A DNA stretch of 64,000 nt from Pseudomonas sp. 7SR1 (lineage in GTDB: Bacteria > Pseudomonadota > Gammaproteobacteria > Pseudomonadales > Pseudomonadaceae): contig NZ_LT707064.1 in NCBI RefSeq assembly GCF_900156465.1, positions 5,099,001 to 5,163,000 on the forward strand. The letters are read 5' to 3'. The notes below the pieces were generated by a model. That model saw only the letters and a list, made by a program, of their open reading frames with translations, searched no databases and had not been told where the DNA came from. This document shows positions 35,008-43,876 of this stretch, piece by piece. The translations under genes and the position numbers were made by a program. Positions within the stretch are counted from its first letter, which is position 1. Each line of letters opens with the position of its first letter.

Positions 35008-35192
35008 AAGGGAGCTTCTCGATTTCGGATCAAGGGAGCCTGTAGTTATAGATGATCGGGCTGACAATTGGACCAGTGGAGCGACGAAAACCGGCGGCCT
35101 GGACTATTTTTTCCTTGTAGGAAAACTTACCGCGCGTGGGCAAGGTCTACAGAACCGCAAATCGAGTCATCTATTTCCAGAGGTTCTAAGCA

Positions 35193-35426
35193 ATGGCAGC
35201 AGTACAAGTCGGACATTTTCATGCGCGGGACGCCGAAGGTCGCGTCTATTCGGTGTATGAATTCCAGGAGTCGACCCCGTCGCCGGAAGGTAATGGCAAG
35301 GAGCCTGTCACTACTTACAAGTTGGCCATCGGGGACCGGGTCAACAAAGTGGACAATGACCGGTTTGTACTGGTGCAGTCAGGGATCGAACTGACACGCG
35401 AACCCGAAACCTCCATCGCCTCGTAA
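35193..35426 (+). CDS. Small conserved-looking protein, unknown
   Basis: A 77-residue soluble protein with a good Shine-Dalgarno (AGAGG, 9 nt before ATG). It begins MAAVQVGHFHARDAEGRVYS and contains KLAIGDRVNKVDNDRFVLVQSG. Composition and codon use fit a real Pseudomonas gene. I recognise no family or motif. It lies between the divergent FMN reductase and the LysR gene and could be a single-gene unit. Confidence 0.65.
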   Translation: MAAVQVGHFHARDAEGRVYSVYEFQESTPSPEGNGKEPVTTYKLAIGDRVNKVDNDRFVLVQSGIELTREPETSIAS

Positions 35427-35504
35427 GTTGAGCAGAAGTCGTACCTGGACTTGGGTTAGGATTCAGCCACTCAATGGCTTTCCCGCCCAACATGGACTTG
35501 CTGC

Positions 35505-36398
35505 ATGCGTTTACGCCACATCGAAGTGATCCAGGCGCTGTTGCAGACCGGCCACCTCGGCACGGCGGCCGAATGGCTGCAGCTGCCGGCGGCTGACGTC
35601 GAAGCGATCCTGCGCGACGCCGAGGCCCAGTTGGGTTTCATGCTGTTCGCCAGCGTGCGCGGTCGCCTGCAAGCCACCCGGGAAGCATTGGCGCTGCGCG
35701 AAGGCATCACGGGCGTGTATGACGCTCTCGACCCGGTGCAGCGCCTGGCCAGTAGCCTCAAGCATCACCAGGCCCCCGCGCTGCGGATCATCTGCACGCC
35801 GCCACTGGCCCAACAGCTATTGCCCCGAAGCCTGGCAGCCCTGCGTCGCCGTTACCCGGACGCCCCCTGCACCCTGCTCAGCCAGCCCACCCGCGAGATC
35901 GTCCGTAGCCTGCTGCTGCGCGACAGCGATCTGGGCCTGAGCCTGCACGATCCCGAGCACCCCGATATCCATTGCCAGATGATCGCCCAGGGCAAACTGC
36001 AATTACTGGCCCCCCACGGCTGGCTGCAACCCCGGCAAAAGTACGTTTCGCTCCAGGACCTGGCGGGCCAGCCGCTGGTGGGACTGGATGGGCACGACCC
36101 GCTGAGCCCGGCATTCGAGAATAAACTGGGAGGGCTGCGTCCGGCGCCGCTGGTCCAGATCCGCGTGCAGACTCACCAGATGATGCGCGCCATGGTCGAG
36201 GCCGGCGAAGGCCTTGCCATCGTCGACCCGTTTACGGCCTCAGGCGCCAAGGGCAGCGGGCTGGATGTGTGCCCGGTGTCGCCGGCGGTGCCCATCTGCC
36301 TCTACGCGCTGCACCTGAACGGCACGGCCCCCTCGCCCACGCTCCTGTCACTGCTGGAGCTGGTCAGGGAACAAGCCGAGGCGTTGCTGAGCCATTGA
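35505..36398 (+). CDS. LysR-family transcriptional regulator
   Basis: A 297-residue regulator. The N-terminal helix-turn-helix (LRHIEVIQALLQTGHLGTAA to about 65) is somewhat divergent from typical LysR proteins. The remainder is a periplasmic-binding-like effector domain (LRIICTPPLAQQLLPRSLAALRRRYPDAP, SDLGLSLHDPEHPD, MMRAMVEAGEGLAIVDPF). Targets are unknown. It converges with and overlaps the acetyltransferase gene by 35 nt. Confidence 0.85.
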   Translation: MRLRHIEVIQALLQTGHLGTAAEWLQLPAADVEAILRDAEAQLGFMLFASVRGRLQATREALALREGITGVYDALDPVQRLASSLKHHQAPALRIICTPPLAQQLLPRSLAALRRRYPDAPCTLLSQPTREIVRSLLLRDSDLGLSLHDPEHPDIHCQMIAQGKLQLLAPHGWLQPRQKYVSLQDLAGQPLVGLDGHDPLSPAFENKLGGLRPAPLVQIRVQTHQMMRAMVEAGEGLAIVDPFTASGAKGSGLDVCPVSPAVPICLYALHLNGTAPSPTLLSLLELVREQAEALLSH

Positions 36399-36978
36399 CC
36401 GACATGCCCACCGGATCATCGAACAACCGGTACCAGAACAACGCCACTTCGGCGGTATGCCGGTCGATGCCGCGATAACGCAGTTGGTCGATGCCGCCCA
36501 GCACATAGCCGCAACGCTCATAGAGCCGGCAGGCGCCGAGGTTGTTGTTCTGGGTTTCCAGCATGATGCCCGGCAGTTTTTTCTTGCGGCTCCAGAACTG
36601 GGCGACATCGAGCAAGGCCTTGGCCACGCCATGGCGACGGGCCGGGGCATGCACCGCCAGTTCGTCGATATGGGCAAAGCCGTTCCAGTTGGTGCTGATC
36701 ACCAGGTGACCCACCGGCTGGTCGTCCAGGTACGCCATGAAGATTTCGCTGTCGGGGGCATCGTGGAAGCCGCTGAACTCTTCGGGGTCGATGCCATAGC
36801 ACTTGCGGTAGGGAACGATGGGGGTCACAGGCCACTGGCTCACGGGACAGCCGATCTGCGCCGCCCCGTAGGCACTGACTTCGAAGCTGAAATCGCTGCC
36901 CCAGATATAGGTCGCGAAGCCGTCATCGACGACCCGCACTGACAAGCCGGGGTGTTTCGGATTCATCACCGGTTGCAT
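36364..36978 (-). CDS. GNAT-family N-acetyltransferase
   Basis: A 204-residue acetyltransferase. The acetyl-CoA motif is AHIDELAVHAPARRHGVAKALLDVA (about 118-142), followed by ETQNNNLGACRLYERCGYVLGGID, the usual GNAT motif B. The substrate is unknown. The ATG at 36978 has GAGGG about 11 nt upstream; an upstream in-frame ATG at 37053 has no Shine-Dalgarno. Its 3' end overlaps the convergent LysR gene. Confidence 0.82.
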   Translation of the reverse strand: MQPVMNPKHPGLSVRVVDDGFATYIWGSDFSFEVSAYGAAQIGCPVSQWPVTPIVPYRKCYGIDPEEFSGFHDAPDSEIFMAYLDDQPVGHLVISTNWNGFAHIDELAVHAPARRHGVAKALLDVAQFWSRKKKLPGIMLETQNNNLGACRLYERCGYVLGGIDQLRYRGIDRHTAEVALFWYRLFDDPVGMSVNGSATPRLVP

Positions 36979-37169
36979 ACTGGGGAAGCCCTCATTCCTT
37001 GAGACAATCAACGGCCCATTGCCATCCATTGCCCTTGCCTTTGGAATCTTCATACATCAAGCGGGTATCCATGGCCTGCTCGTCACCTCAGGTTAGAAGG
37101 TCGTTGCGATTGTGGCGAATGAATGATGCCCGATCCTGTGGCAGCGAACCGGCTCGCCGAGGGTGACAC

Positions 37170-37194
37170 CCCGGGCATCGGTGCGATGCCCGGG
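37170..37194. terminator. Hairpin downstream of dnaQ
   Basis: A perfect 11-bp inverted repeat CCCGGGCATCG with GTG loop, flanked by REP-like words GCGAACCGGCTCGCC and GCGAACGAGCTCGCG. It lies in the 257-nt gap between dnaQ and the acetyltransferase gene and probably ends dnaQ transcription. Confidence 0.5.
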
Positions 37195-37235
37195 CACTGC
37201 TGTCGCGAACGAGCTCGCGCCCATGGGTCGAACGA

Positions 37236-37997
37236 TCAGTTTGCCGAGGCTTGTGATTGCACCAGTTGCGTCCACAGTGCCGGAGCGCCAGCGGATTTGG
37301 CGATGGCTTCCAGACGCGCGGCATGTTCGGCCAGGTCGCTTTCGCTGGCGCGGATGATCCGGCTCGGCGTGCGATCGGCCGGCAAGCGGCGGATTTCCGA
37401 AGCCTTGTTGCCCGAGCCTTCGCCGGTACCGTTGCCGTCCGAGGCGTTGCCGGCCAGGGACAGGCTGGTCTGGCCGCCGGTCATGGTCAGGTAGACGTCG
37501 GCCAGGATCTCGGAGTCGAGCAATGCGCCGTGCAGTTCACGCCCGGAGTTGTCGACGCCATAGCGCTTGCACAAGGCATCGAGGCTGTTGCGCTGCCCCG
37601 GGTGCCGTTCTCGGGCCATGACCAGGGTGTCGAGGATGGTGCAGTGCTGGCTGATGTCGGCCCGGTCGTGCTGGCCCATCAAGGCGAATTCGTTGTTGAT
37701 GAAGCCAACGTCGAACGCCGCGTTGTGGATGATCAGCTGTGCGCCCTGGATGAACTCGAAGAACTCGTCGGCCACTTCGGCGAAACGCGGCTTACCCACG
37801 AGGAATTCGTTGGTGATGCCGTGGACGCCGATGGCCCCCTCGTCACTTTCCCGGTCCGGTTGCAGATAGACGTGAAAATGACGACCGGTCAGGCGCCGGC
37901 CGATCAACTCGACACAACCGATTTCGATAATCCGGTGACCATCGGTCACCGGCATGCCGGTGGTTTCGGTATCCAGTACAACAGATCTGTTGGCCAT
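37236..37997 (-). CDS. dnaQ: DNA polymerase III epsilon subunit (proofreading exonuclease)
   Basis: A 253-residue DEDDh exonuclease. Exo I is DTETTG (Asp9, Glu11), exo II is IIHNAAFDVGFINNEF, and exo III is the HGALLDSEILADVY region with catalytic His and Asp. It removes misincorporated bases within the replicative core polymerase. The C-terminal tail (about 190-253) should bind the alpha subunit. It lies beside rnhA as in other gammaproteobacteria, here on the same strand and 95 nt downstream. Confidence 0.95.
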   Translation of the reverse strand: MANRSVVLDTETTGMPVTDGHRIIEIGCVELIGRRLTGRHFHVYLQPDRESDEGAIGVHGITNEFLVGKPRFAEVADEFFEFIQGAQLIIHNAAFDVGFINNEFALMGQHDRADISQHCTILDTLVMARERHPGQRNSLDALCKRYGVDNSGRELHGALLDSEILADVYLTMTGGQTSLSLAGNASDGNGTGEGSGNKASEIRRLPADRTPSRIIRASESDLAEHAARLEAIAKSAGAPALWTQLVQSQASAN

Positions 37998-38092
37998 CAG
38001 TGTTCAGCTCTCAACGGGCAGTCTTGCAAAAGCGCGGATGTTAACACGCTCCGAGGGAGTTGCTGGCCGCAGCTTTTGTGGGCAGGGTTGCA

Positions 38093-38545
38093 TCAGGCCT
38101 GCTTGTAGCCACGCACCTCGTCCACCCCGCGATTGGCCAACTGGTCGGCCCGTTCGTTACCGTGGTGGCCGATGTGGCCGCGCACCCACTTCCAGGTGAC
38201 GTTGTGGCGGTTGACCTGTTCGTCCAGCAGTTTCCACAGGTCGGCGTTCTTGACCGGCTCCTTCGCAGCGGTCTTCCAGCCGCGCTTCTTCCAGTTCGCC
38301 ATCCACTCGTTGATGCCTTTCATCACGTATTGCGAGTCGGTCACCAACAATACGTCGCAGGGCCGCTTGAGTTCCTCCAGGCCACGAATGGCGCCCATCA
38401 GCTCCATGCGATTGTTGGTGGTGTTGGCTTCGCCGCCCCAGAGCTCTTTTTCCACGCCCTTGAACACCAGCAACGCGCCCCAGCCGCCCGGGCCGGGATT
38501 GCCCTTGCAGGCGCCGTCAGTGAAGAGTTCTACGCTATCGCTCAT
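38093..38545 (-). CDS. rnhA: Ribonuclease HI
   Basis: A 150-residue RNase H that cuts RNA in RNA-DNA hybrids. Catalytic residues are visible in [16 protein letters not shown] (Asp10), NRMELM (Glu48) and LLVTDSQY (Asp70), with the late Asp in [10 protein letters not shown] and the His in GHHGN. Length is typical. It is the middle gene of a methyltransferase-rnhA-dnaQ set. Confidence 0.96.
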   Translation of the reverse strand: MSDSVELFTDGACKGNPGPGGWGALLVFKGVEKELWGGEANTTNNRMELMGAIRGLEELKRPCDVLLVTDSQYVMKGINEWMANWKKRGWKTAAKEPVKNADLWKLLDEQVNRHNVTWKWVRGHIGHHGNERADQLANRGVDEVRGYKQA

Positions 38546-38634
38546 GCCAATCTATCCAGAAAAATGCAAAGGCCTGCCGGCCGGGACCGGCAGCGCCCCA
38601 GGCCGGAAGCCGGCCCGACGGTATCAGAAAAGGG

Positions 38635-39393
38635 TCAGGGCTCGATGTGGCGGCGATTGACCTTGGCCATCGGCAAGGGAATCAGCTTGCCCATCGGCTC
38701 GCGACGCACCTGGCGCACCGGGCGCAGCCCGACCGCGATCTTGCGCGCCACCAGTAGATAGAAGCCGCCACCGGACAGTTGCCAGTCACCGGCCCTGCGC
38801 TCCCAGCCAGCCAGGCGAGCCTGCCACTTGGGTGACGCAAGCGGCGGACGATAGCACCCGAAGCGGCGTTTCTCCAGCGCGAAACCCAGCAGGTTGAGCC
38901 AGTCGCCCACCCTCGACGCCGAGATGCAACGGGCCTGGCGCAAGGCGTCGTGGGCGAACACATGCCGCAAGCCCCAAGTGCTCCAGGGGTTGATGCCGAT
39001 GATCACCAGGTGCCCGCCGGGCCGCACGCTGCTGGCGGCTTCACGCAGCAGGCCGTGGGGCGACAGGCAGAAATCCAGGCCGTGCTGCATCACCACCACG
39101 TCGGCGGCGTGCTCGCTCAACGGCCACGCCTGTTCCTCGCAGACGATCTCGACCCCCGGCAAGGGCGCTCCCAGGCGCACGTTGCGCTGGACCTGCGGCG
39201 CCGACGGCGGCGTCTGCGCCGACGGACCGTAATGCACCAGGTAGCCGCCGAAGAAACGCCCTAGCTCGTCTTCGAGCATGCGCCGTTCTTCTTCCAACAG
39301 GAATTGCCCGACAGGGCCGGACAGCCATTCACGGGCCGCGCTGATCAGCGCCAGCCATTCAGGATCAGCCTGAGCGAACGCTTCATCGGTCAT
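38635..39393 (-). CDS. Class I SAM-dependent methyltransferase
   Basis: A 252-residue protein. The start of the usual nucleotide motif is degenerate, but [42 protein letters not shown] (about 97-140) matches motifs II and III of UbiE/type 11 methyltransferases. The substrate is unknown; family members beside rnhA and gloB are conserved in Pseudomonas. The ATG at 39393 is preferred, with GGAG 7 nt upstream; that site is too close to the ATG at 39399. It is divergent from gloB. Confidence 0.82.
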   Translation of the reverse strand: MTDEAFAQADPEWLALISAAREWLSGPVGQFLLEEERRMLEDELGRFFGGYLVHYGPSAQTPPSAPQVQRNVRLGAPLPGVEIVCEEQAWPLSEHAADVVVMQHGLDFCLSPHGLLREAASSVRPGGHLVIIGINPWSTWGLRHVFAHDALRQARCISASRVGDWLNLLGFALEKRRFGCYRPPLASPKWQARLAGWERRAGDWQLSGGGFYLLVARKIAVGLRPVRQVRREPMGKLIPLPMAKVNRRHIEP

Positions 39394-39459
39394 TTGCATT
39401 CTCCAACGCGCCAGGAAGTTCTAAGATGCGCCTTTGTTTTCCGCTTGGCGAATTCCGCG

Positions 39460-40227
39460 ATGATACAGATCAGTGCCCTGCCCGCGTTCACCGATAACTA
39501 CATCTGGTTGTTACAGGATCACGCCAGCCGCCGCTGCGCGGTGGTAGACCCGGGTGACGCCACGCCGGTGCAGGCCTGGCTCGAAGCACATCCGGGCTGG
39601 GTCCTGAGCGAGATCATGGTCACCCACCATCACCATGACCATGTCGGCGGCGTCCAGGCGCTGAAAAGCGCCACCGGCGCCAGAGTCTATGGCCCGGCCA
39701 GCGAAAACATCCCGGCGCGGGACGTGCCCCTCGAAGACAACGACCGCATCAGCGTGCTCGACCTGGACTTCGATGTCTACGCCGTGCCTGGCCATACCCT
39801 GGGCCATATCGCCTACTACCACCGTGGCCTGCTGTTCTGTGGCGACACCTTGTTCGCCGCCGGTTGCGGGCGCCTGTTCGAGGGCACGCCGCAGCAGATG
39901 CATCGCTCCCTCGGCCGGCTCGCCGCCTTGCCTGAGGATACGCTGGTCTATTGCACCCATGAATACACCTTGAGCAACCTGAAGTTCGCCGCCGCGGTGG
40001 AGCCCGACAACCCGGACATTGCCGCCCGTCTGGAAAAAGTCACCCGCCAGCGCCACGATGGCGTGATCACCCTGCCCTCGACCCTGGCCCTGGAAAAACT
40101 CACCAATCCATTCCTTCGCACGACTGAAACATCCGTTAAACAAAAAGCAGACGAACGGAACGGCCAGCGAAACGGGACGCCGAGCGAGGTTTTTGCGGCC
40201 TTGAGGGCCTGGAAAGATAAGTTCTAA
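39460..40227 (+). CDS. gloB: Hydroxyacylglutathione hydrolase (glyoxalase II)
   Basis: A 255-residue metallo-beta-lactamase-fold enzyme. The metal ligands lie in [10 protein letters not shown] (His56, His58, Asp60, His61), GHTLGH, and [16 protein letters not shown]. The C-terminal substrate domain ends in the usual glutathione-binding region ([13 protein letters not shown], then NPFLR). It hydrolyses S-lactoylglutathione to lactate and glutathione in methylglyoxal removal. The 66-nt gap to the divergent methyltransferase gene holds both promoters. Confidence 0.95.
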   Translation: MIQISALPAFTDNYIWLLQDHASRRCAVVDPGDATPVQAWLEAHPGWVLSEIMVTHHHHDHVGGVQALKSATGARVYGPASENIPARDVPLEDNDRISVLDLDFDVYAVPGHTLGHIAYYHRGLLFCGDTLFAAGCGRLFEGTPQQMHRSLGRLAALPEDTLVYCTHEYTLSNLKFAAAVEPDNPDIAARLEKVTRQRHDGVITLPSTLALEKLTNPFLRTTETSVKQKADERNGQRNGTPSEVFAALRAWKDKF

Positions 40228-40326
40228 GCCCCCCGTATGTTGATACAAAAATTCTGAACGGTTGACCTGTTGGGGTGCGCTTCCTAGAATCGGCCGACAT
40301 TTTTGCCCGGAACTTACTTCCAGCCA

Positions 40327-41790
40327 ATGTCGTCATCCATACGTAAGTCCGTTCAGTCCGACACATTGACCCGCTTGGCTCAAGCCATCGCGGTGGCCGT
40401 GTCCGCCACCCTGGCGGGCTGCCAGAGTTCGGGCCAGCTACCCCAGGCCGATACGGCCCAGGCGCCGAAGAACATGGCCGCCCGGGCCAAGCAGAAACCC
40501 GTCTGGCTCAGCGAGAAGCCCAGCCCCCAGGTTCCCCAGGATATCTGGGAGCGCATGCGCCAGGGCTTCCAGCTGCAGGAAACCGCCGGCGTGAACCCGC
40601 GCATCGAGCAACAGCGCCTGTGGTTCGCCAGCAACCCGTCCTTCCTCGAAGGCGCCGGCGAACGCGGCAGCCTGTACATGCACTACATCGTCGAACGTCT
40701 CGAAGAGCGCAACATGCCGCTGGAGCTGGCCCTGCTGCCGGTGATCGAAAGCGCCTACAACCCCATGGCCTATTCCCGGGCCAACGCCGTAGGGCTGTGG
40801 CAGTTCATCCCGTCCACCGGGCGCTACTTCAACCTGCGCCAGACCCGCTTCTATGATGGGCGTCGCGACATCACCGCCTCGACCACGGCCGCCATGGACT
40901 ACCTGACGCGCCTGCACGACATGTTCAACGGCGACTGGTTGCTGGCCCTCGCCGCCTACAACGCCGGCGAAGGTACCGTCAGCCGCGCCATCGAACGCAA
41001 CGAAAAACTCGGCCTGCCCACCGACTACTGGAACCTGCCGCTGCCGGCGGAAACCCAGGCCTACGTGCCCAAGCTGCTGGCACTGTCGCAGGTGGTGCTG
41101 TCCCCCGATGCCTACGGCGTGAACCTCAACCCGATCGCCAACGAACCTTATTTCCAGGTCGTCGAGATCAACCAGCGCATGGACCTGTCCAAGGTCGCGG
41201 CGGTGGCGAACATCGACGAAGACGAGCTGTTCCAGCTCAACCCGGCCTTCAAGCAGCGCACCACCATCGACGGTCCGCAGCACCTGCTGGTTCCTACATC
41301 CAAGGCACAGCTGCTGACCGCCAGCCTGTCGACCATGCGTCCGGAAGAACTGATCAGCCAGCGCTCGCTCAAGCCGGTCTTCGAAAACGTCGACGACAGC
41401 GAATTGGAAGGTGCCAGGCGCACCTACCGCGTCAAGCGCGGCGACAACCTGGCCCAGATCGCCAAGGCCAACAATGTCCAGACCAAGGACCTGCAACGCT
41501 GGAACAAGCTCAGCGGCAACAAGCTCAAGGTCGGCCAGACCCTGGTAATGCAGGACACCAGGGCCACGAAGGGCACCGGCAAGCGCATCAACACCGTGGT
41601 GGCCGCCAACAGTGGCAAGAACAGCAAGGAAAAGACCAAGCAGACCCAGTACAAGGTTAAGCAGGGTGATTCGCTGTATGTGGTTGCCAAGCGGTTCAAC
41701 GTCGAAATGCAGCATCTCAAGCGATGGAATCCGCGAATGGGCAAGGCCCTCAAGCCTGGGCAGATGCTGACGGTCTACTCCCCTCACTGA
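40327..41790 (+). CDS. mltD: Membrane-bound lytic murein transglycosylase D
   Basis: A 487-residue lipoprotein with a lipobox at ATLAGC (Cys32), so it should be anchored to the outer membrane. The SLT domain (about 110-260) contains the catalytic Glu in ALLPVIESAYNP, then AVGLWQFIPSTGR and AAYNAGEGTV. Two C-terminal LysM domains (YRVKRGDNLAQIAKANNV and YKVKQGDSLYVVAKRFNV) bind peptidoglycan. It cleaves glycan strands to 1,6-anhydro ends. The ATG at 40327 is preferred over a TTG at 40303. Confidence 0.94.
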   Translation: MSSSIRKSVQSDTLTRLAQAIAVAVSATLAGCQSSGQLPQADTAQAPKNMAARAKQKPVWLSEKPSPQVPQDIWERMRQGFQLQETAGVNPRIEQQRLWFASNPSFLEGAGERGSLYMHYIVERLEERNMPLELALLPVIESAYNPMAYSRANAVGLWQFIPSTGRYFNLRQTRFYDGRRDITASTTAAMDYLTRLHDMFNGDWLLALAAYNAGEGTVSRAIERNEKLGLPTDYWNLPLPAETQAYVPKLLALSQVVLSPDAYGVNLNPIANEPYFQVVEINQRMDLSKVAAVANIDEDELFQLNPAFKQRTTIDGPQHLLVPTSKAQLLTASLSTMRPEELISQRSLKPVFENVDDSELEGARRTYRVKRGDNLAQIAKANNVQTKDLQRWNKLSGNKLKVGQTLVMQDTRATKGTGKRINTVVAANSGKNSKEKTKQTQYKVKQGDSLYVVAKRFNVEMQHLKRWNPRMGKALKPGQMLTVYSPH

Positions 41791-41802
41791 CCGAGGGGCT
41801 CC

Positions 41803-41916
41803 CTGTGGCGAGGGGATTTATCCCCGCTGGGCTGCGCAGCAGCCCCAATGGACGGCGTCTCAGACAAGACGCGGGGTCGGTTCGCGCCCCAGCGGGGATA
41901 AATCCCCTCGCCACAG
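41803..41916. repeat. Long inverted repeat with 29-bp perfect arms
   Basis: Arms 41803-41831 and 41888-41916 are exact complements, beginning CTGTGGCGAGGGGATTTATC. The 56-nt centre has its own short palindromes (GCTGCGCAGC). The core word matches the hairpin at 13649, so this is a dispersed Pseudomonas repeat. It sits 13 nt past mltD and would form a strong hairpin that could end transcription before the yej genes. Confidence 0.85.
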
Positions 41917-42043
41917 GTTCGGCGTTCGCCGGCCAATGGCGTAGCAGACTGGGCCCACCCGCTGCCCCCGCCTTTTTCCTGCCGATACAAGCTGTTACTG
42001 TACAGGCCATAAAAGCCCAAGCCGCCTGGATCGGATCTCAGAC

Positions 42044-43876
42044 TTGATACGTCCCCTCCTCCTGTTCCTGATCAGCCTGGCCTTGAGCTCCCCTGCCGGT
42101 GCGGCCATCAGCGAAAGCCATGGCTATGCGCAATTCGGCACGCTCAAGTACCCGGCCAGATTCACCCATTTCGACTGGGTCAATCCGCAAGCCCCCAAGG
42201 GCGGCACCTTGCGGGTCATGGCGTTTGGCACCTTCGATACGCTCAATCCCTACACCTTCAAGGGCAGCAGCCCGGTGTCCACGCCGAATTTCCTGCAATA
42301 CGGCATCAACGAGCTGAACGAGCCCCTGATGGTCGGCACCGGCCAGTACGCGCCTTCCGGCGATGAGCCGACCTCCAGCTACGGCCTGATCGCTCAATCG
42401 GTGGAGTACAGCGATGACCGAAGCTGGGTGGTCTTCAACCTGCGACCCGAAGCACGTTTCCACGACGGGGTGCCCATCACCGCCTACGACGTAGCGTTTT
42501 CCTACCGAACGCTGCTCAAGGAAGGCCATCCGCTGTACCGCACCAATCTGCAGGAAGTGCTGCGGGTGGATATTCTCAACCCGTTGAAAATCCGCTTTGT
42601 CTTCAAGCGCGCGGGCAACCCGCTGTTGATCCTGCGCCTGGGAGAACTGCCGGTACTGCCCCAGCATTACTGGAAGGACCGCGACTTCAAGGCCACCACT
42701 TTCGAACCACCCCTGGGCAGTGGGCCTTATCGCATCACCCAGGTGCAGCCGGGCCGCCAACTGGTGTTCGAACGGGTGAAGGACTATTGGGGCAAGGACC
42801 TGCCGGTCAATCGCGGCAAGTACAACTACGACCGGATGGAAGTGGAGTTCTATCGTGACAGCGACGTGGCCTTCGAAGCCTTCAAGGCTGGAGAGTTCGA
42901 TATCTACATCGAGCACCAGGCCAAGAATTGGGCCAACGGCTATGACTTCCCGGCGGTCAAGCGTGGCGACGTGATCAAGGCGCAGATTCCCCACCGGATC
43001 CCGACCCAGACCCAGGGCCTGTTCATGAATACCCGACGGGGCACCTTTGCCGACGCCAGGGTGCGTGAAGCACTGGGGTTGATGTTCGATTTCGAGTGGA
43101 CCAACCGCACGCTGTTCAGCGGCGCCTACAAGCGCACCCTCAGTTACTACCCCAACAGCGAGTTCTCCGCCAGCGGCCTTCCGGTGGGGCACGAATGGCT
43201 GTTGCTCAAGCCCTACCGCGAACAACTGCCCCCCCGGCTGTTCACCGAACCGTTCAGCCTGCCTCAGACCGACGGTCGCGGCATCCCCCGGGACACCCTG
43301 CGCAGGGCCCTGGCGCTGCTCAAGGAAGCCGGCTGGACACTCAACGGCCAACGCCTGCTCAATGCCGACAGCCAGCCCCTGCGCTTTGAAATCCTGTTGG
43401 TCAATCCGAACCTGGAGCGCATCCTGCAGCCTTACGTGGGGAACCTTGCCAGCATCGGCATCCAGGCTCGCCTGCGCACAGTGGACCGTGCCCAGTACAA
43501 GCAGCGCCTGGACCAGTTCGACTTCGACATGATCCTCCTGACCCTGGGCCAGACCCTCAGCCCCGGCCTGGAGCAATGGCAGTATTTCCATTCCAGCCAG
43601 GCTTCGGTCAAAGGCAGTAAGAACTATGCCGGGATCGCCAACCCGGTGGTGGACCATCTGCTGGAAAAACTGCTGGCGGCCCGGACCCGGGACGAGCAGG
43701 TCGCCGCCGGCAAGGCCCTCGACCGGGTGCTGCTGTGGCAGCACTATTGCATTCCCAACTGGTATCTCAACTACCATCGCCTGGCCTACCATGACCGGTT
43801 CGCCTTCGTCACCACGCCGCCCTACACCCTGGGCCTGAGCGCGTGGTGGCTGAAATCTTCGGAGAAAGATCAATGA
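42044..43876 (+). CDS. YejA-like peptide-binding protein 1 (SBP family 5)
   Basis: A 610-residue exported solute-binding protein. It has a signal peptide (LLLFLISLALSSPAGA), FTHFDWVNPQAPKGGTLRV, and family-5 signatures ([32 protein letters not shown]). It resembles E. coli YejA, which binds peptides such as microcin C. The only in-frame start that keeps the signal peptide is TTG at 42044; an ATG would be far inside. It ends with ATGA overlapping the next gene, a paralogue, and is the first gene of a five-gene importer operon. Confidence 0.88.
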   Translation: MIRPLLLFLISLALSSPAGAAISESHGYAQFGTLKYPARFTHFDWVNPQAPKGGTLRVMAFGTFDTLNPYTFKGSSPVSTPNFLQYGINELNEPLMVGTGQYAPSGDEPTSSYGLIAQSVEYSDDRSWVVFNLRPEARFHDGVPITAYDVAFSYRTLLKEGHPLYRTNLQEVLRVDILNPLKIRFVFKRAGNPLLILRLGELPVLPQHYWKDRDFKATTFEPPLGSGPYRITQVQPGRQLVFERVKDYWGKDLPVNRGKYNYDRMEVEFYRDSDVAFEAFKAGEFDIYIEHQAKNWANGYDFPAVKRGDVIKAQIPHRIPTQTQGLFMNTRRGTFADARVREALGLMFDFEWTNRTLFSGAYKRTLSYYPNSEFSASGLPVGHEWLLLKPYREQLPPRLFTEPFSLPQTDGRGIPRDTLRRALALLKEAGWTLNGQRLLNADSQPLRFEILLVNPNLERILQPYVGNLASIGIQARLRTVDRAQYKQRLDQFDFDMILLTLGQTLSPGLEQWQYFHSSQASVKGSKNYAGIANPVVDHLLEKLLAARTRDEQVAAGKALDRVLLWQHYCIPNWYLNYHRLAYHDRFAFVTTPPYTLGLSAWWLKSSEKDQ

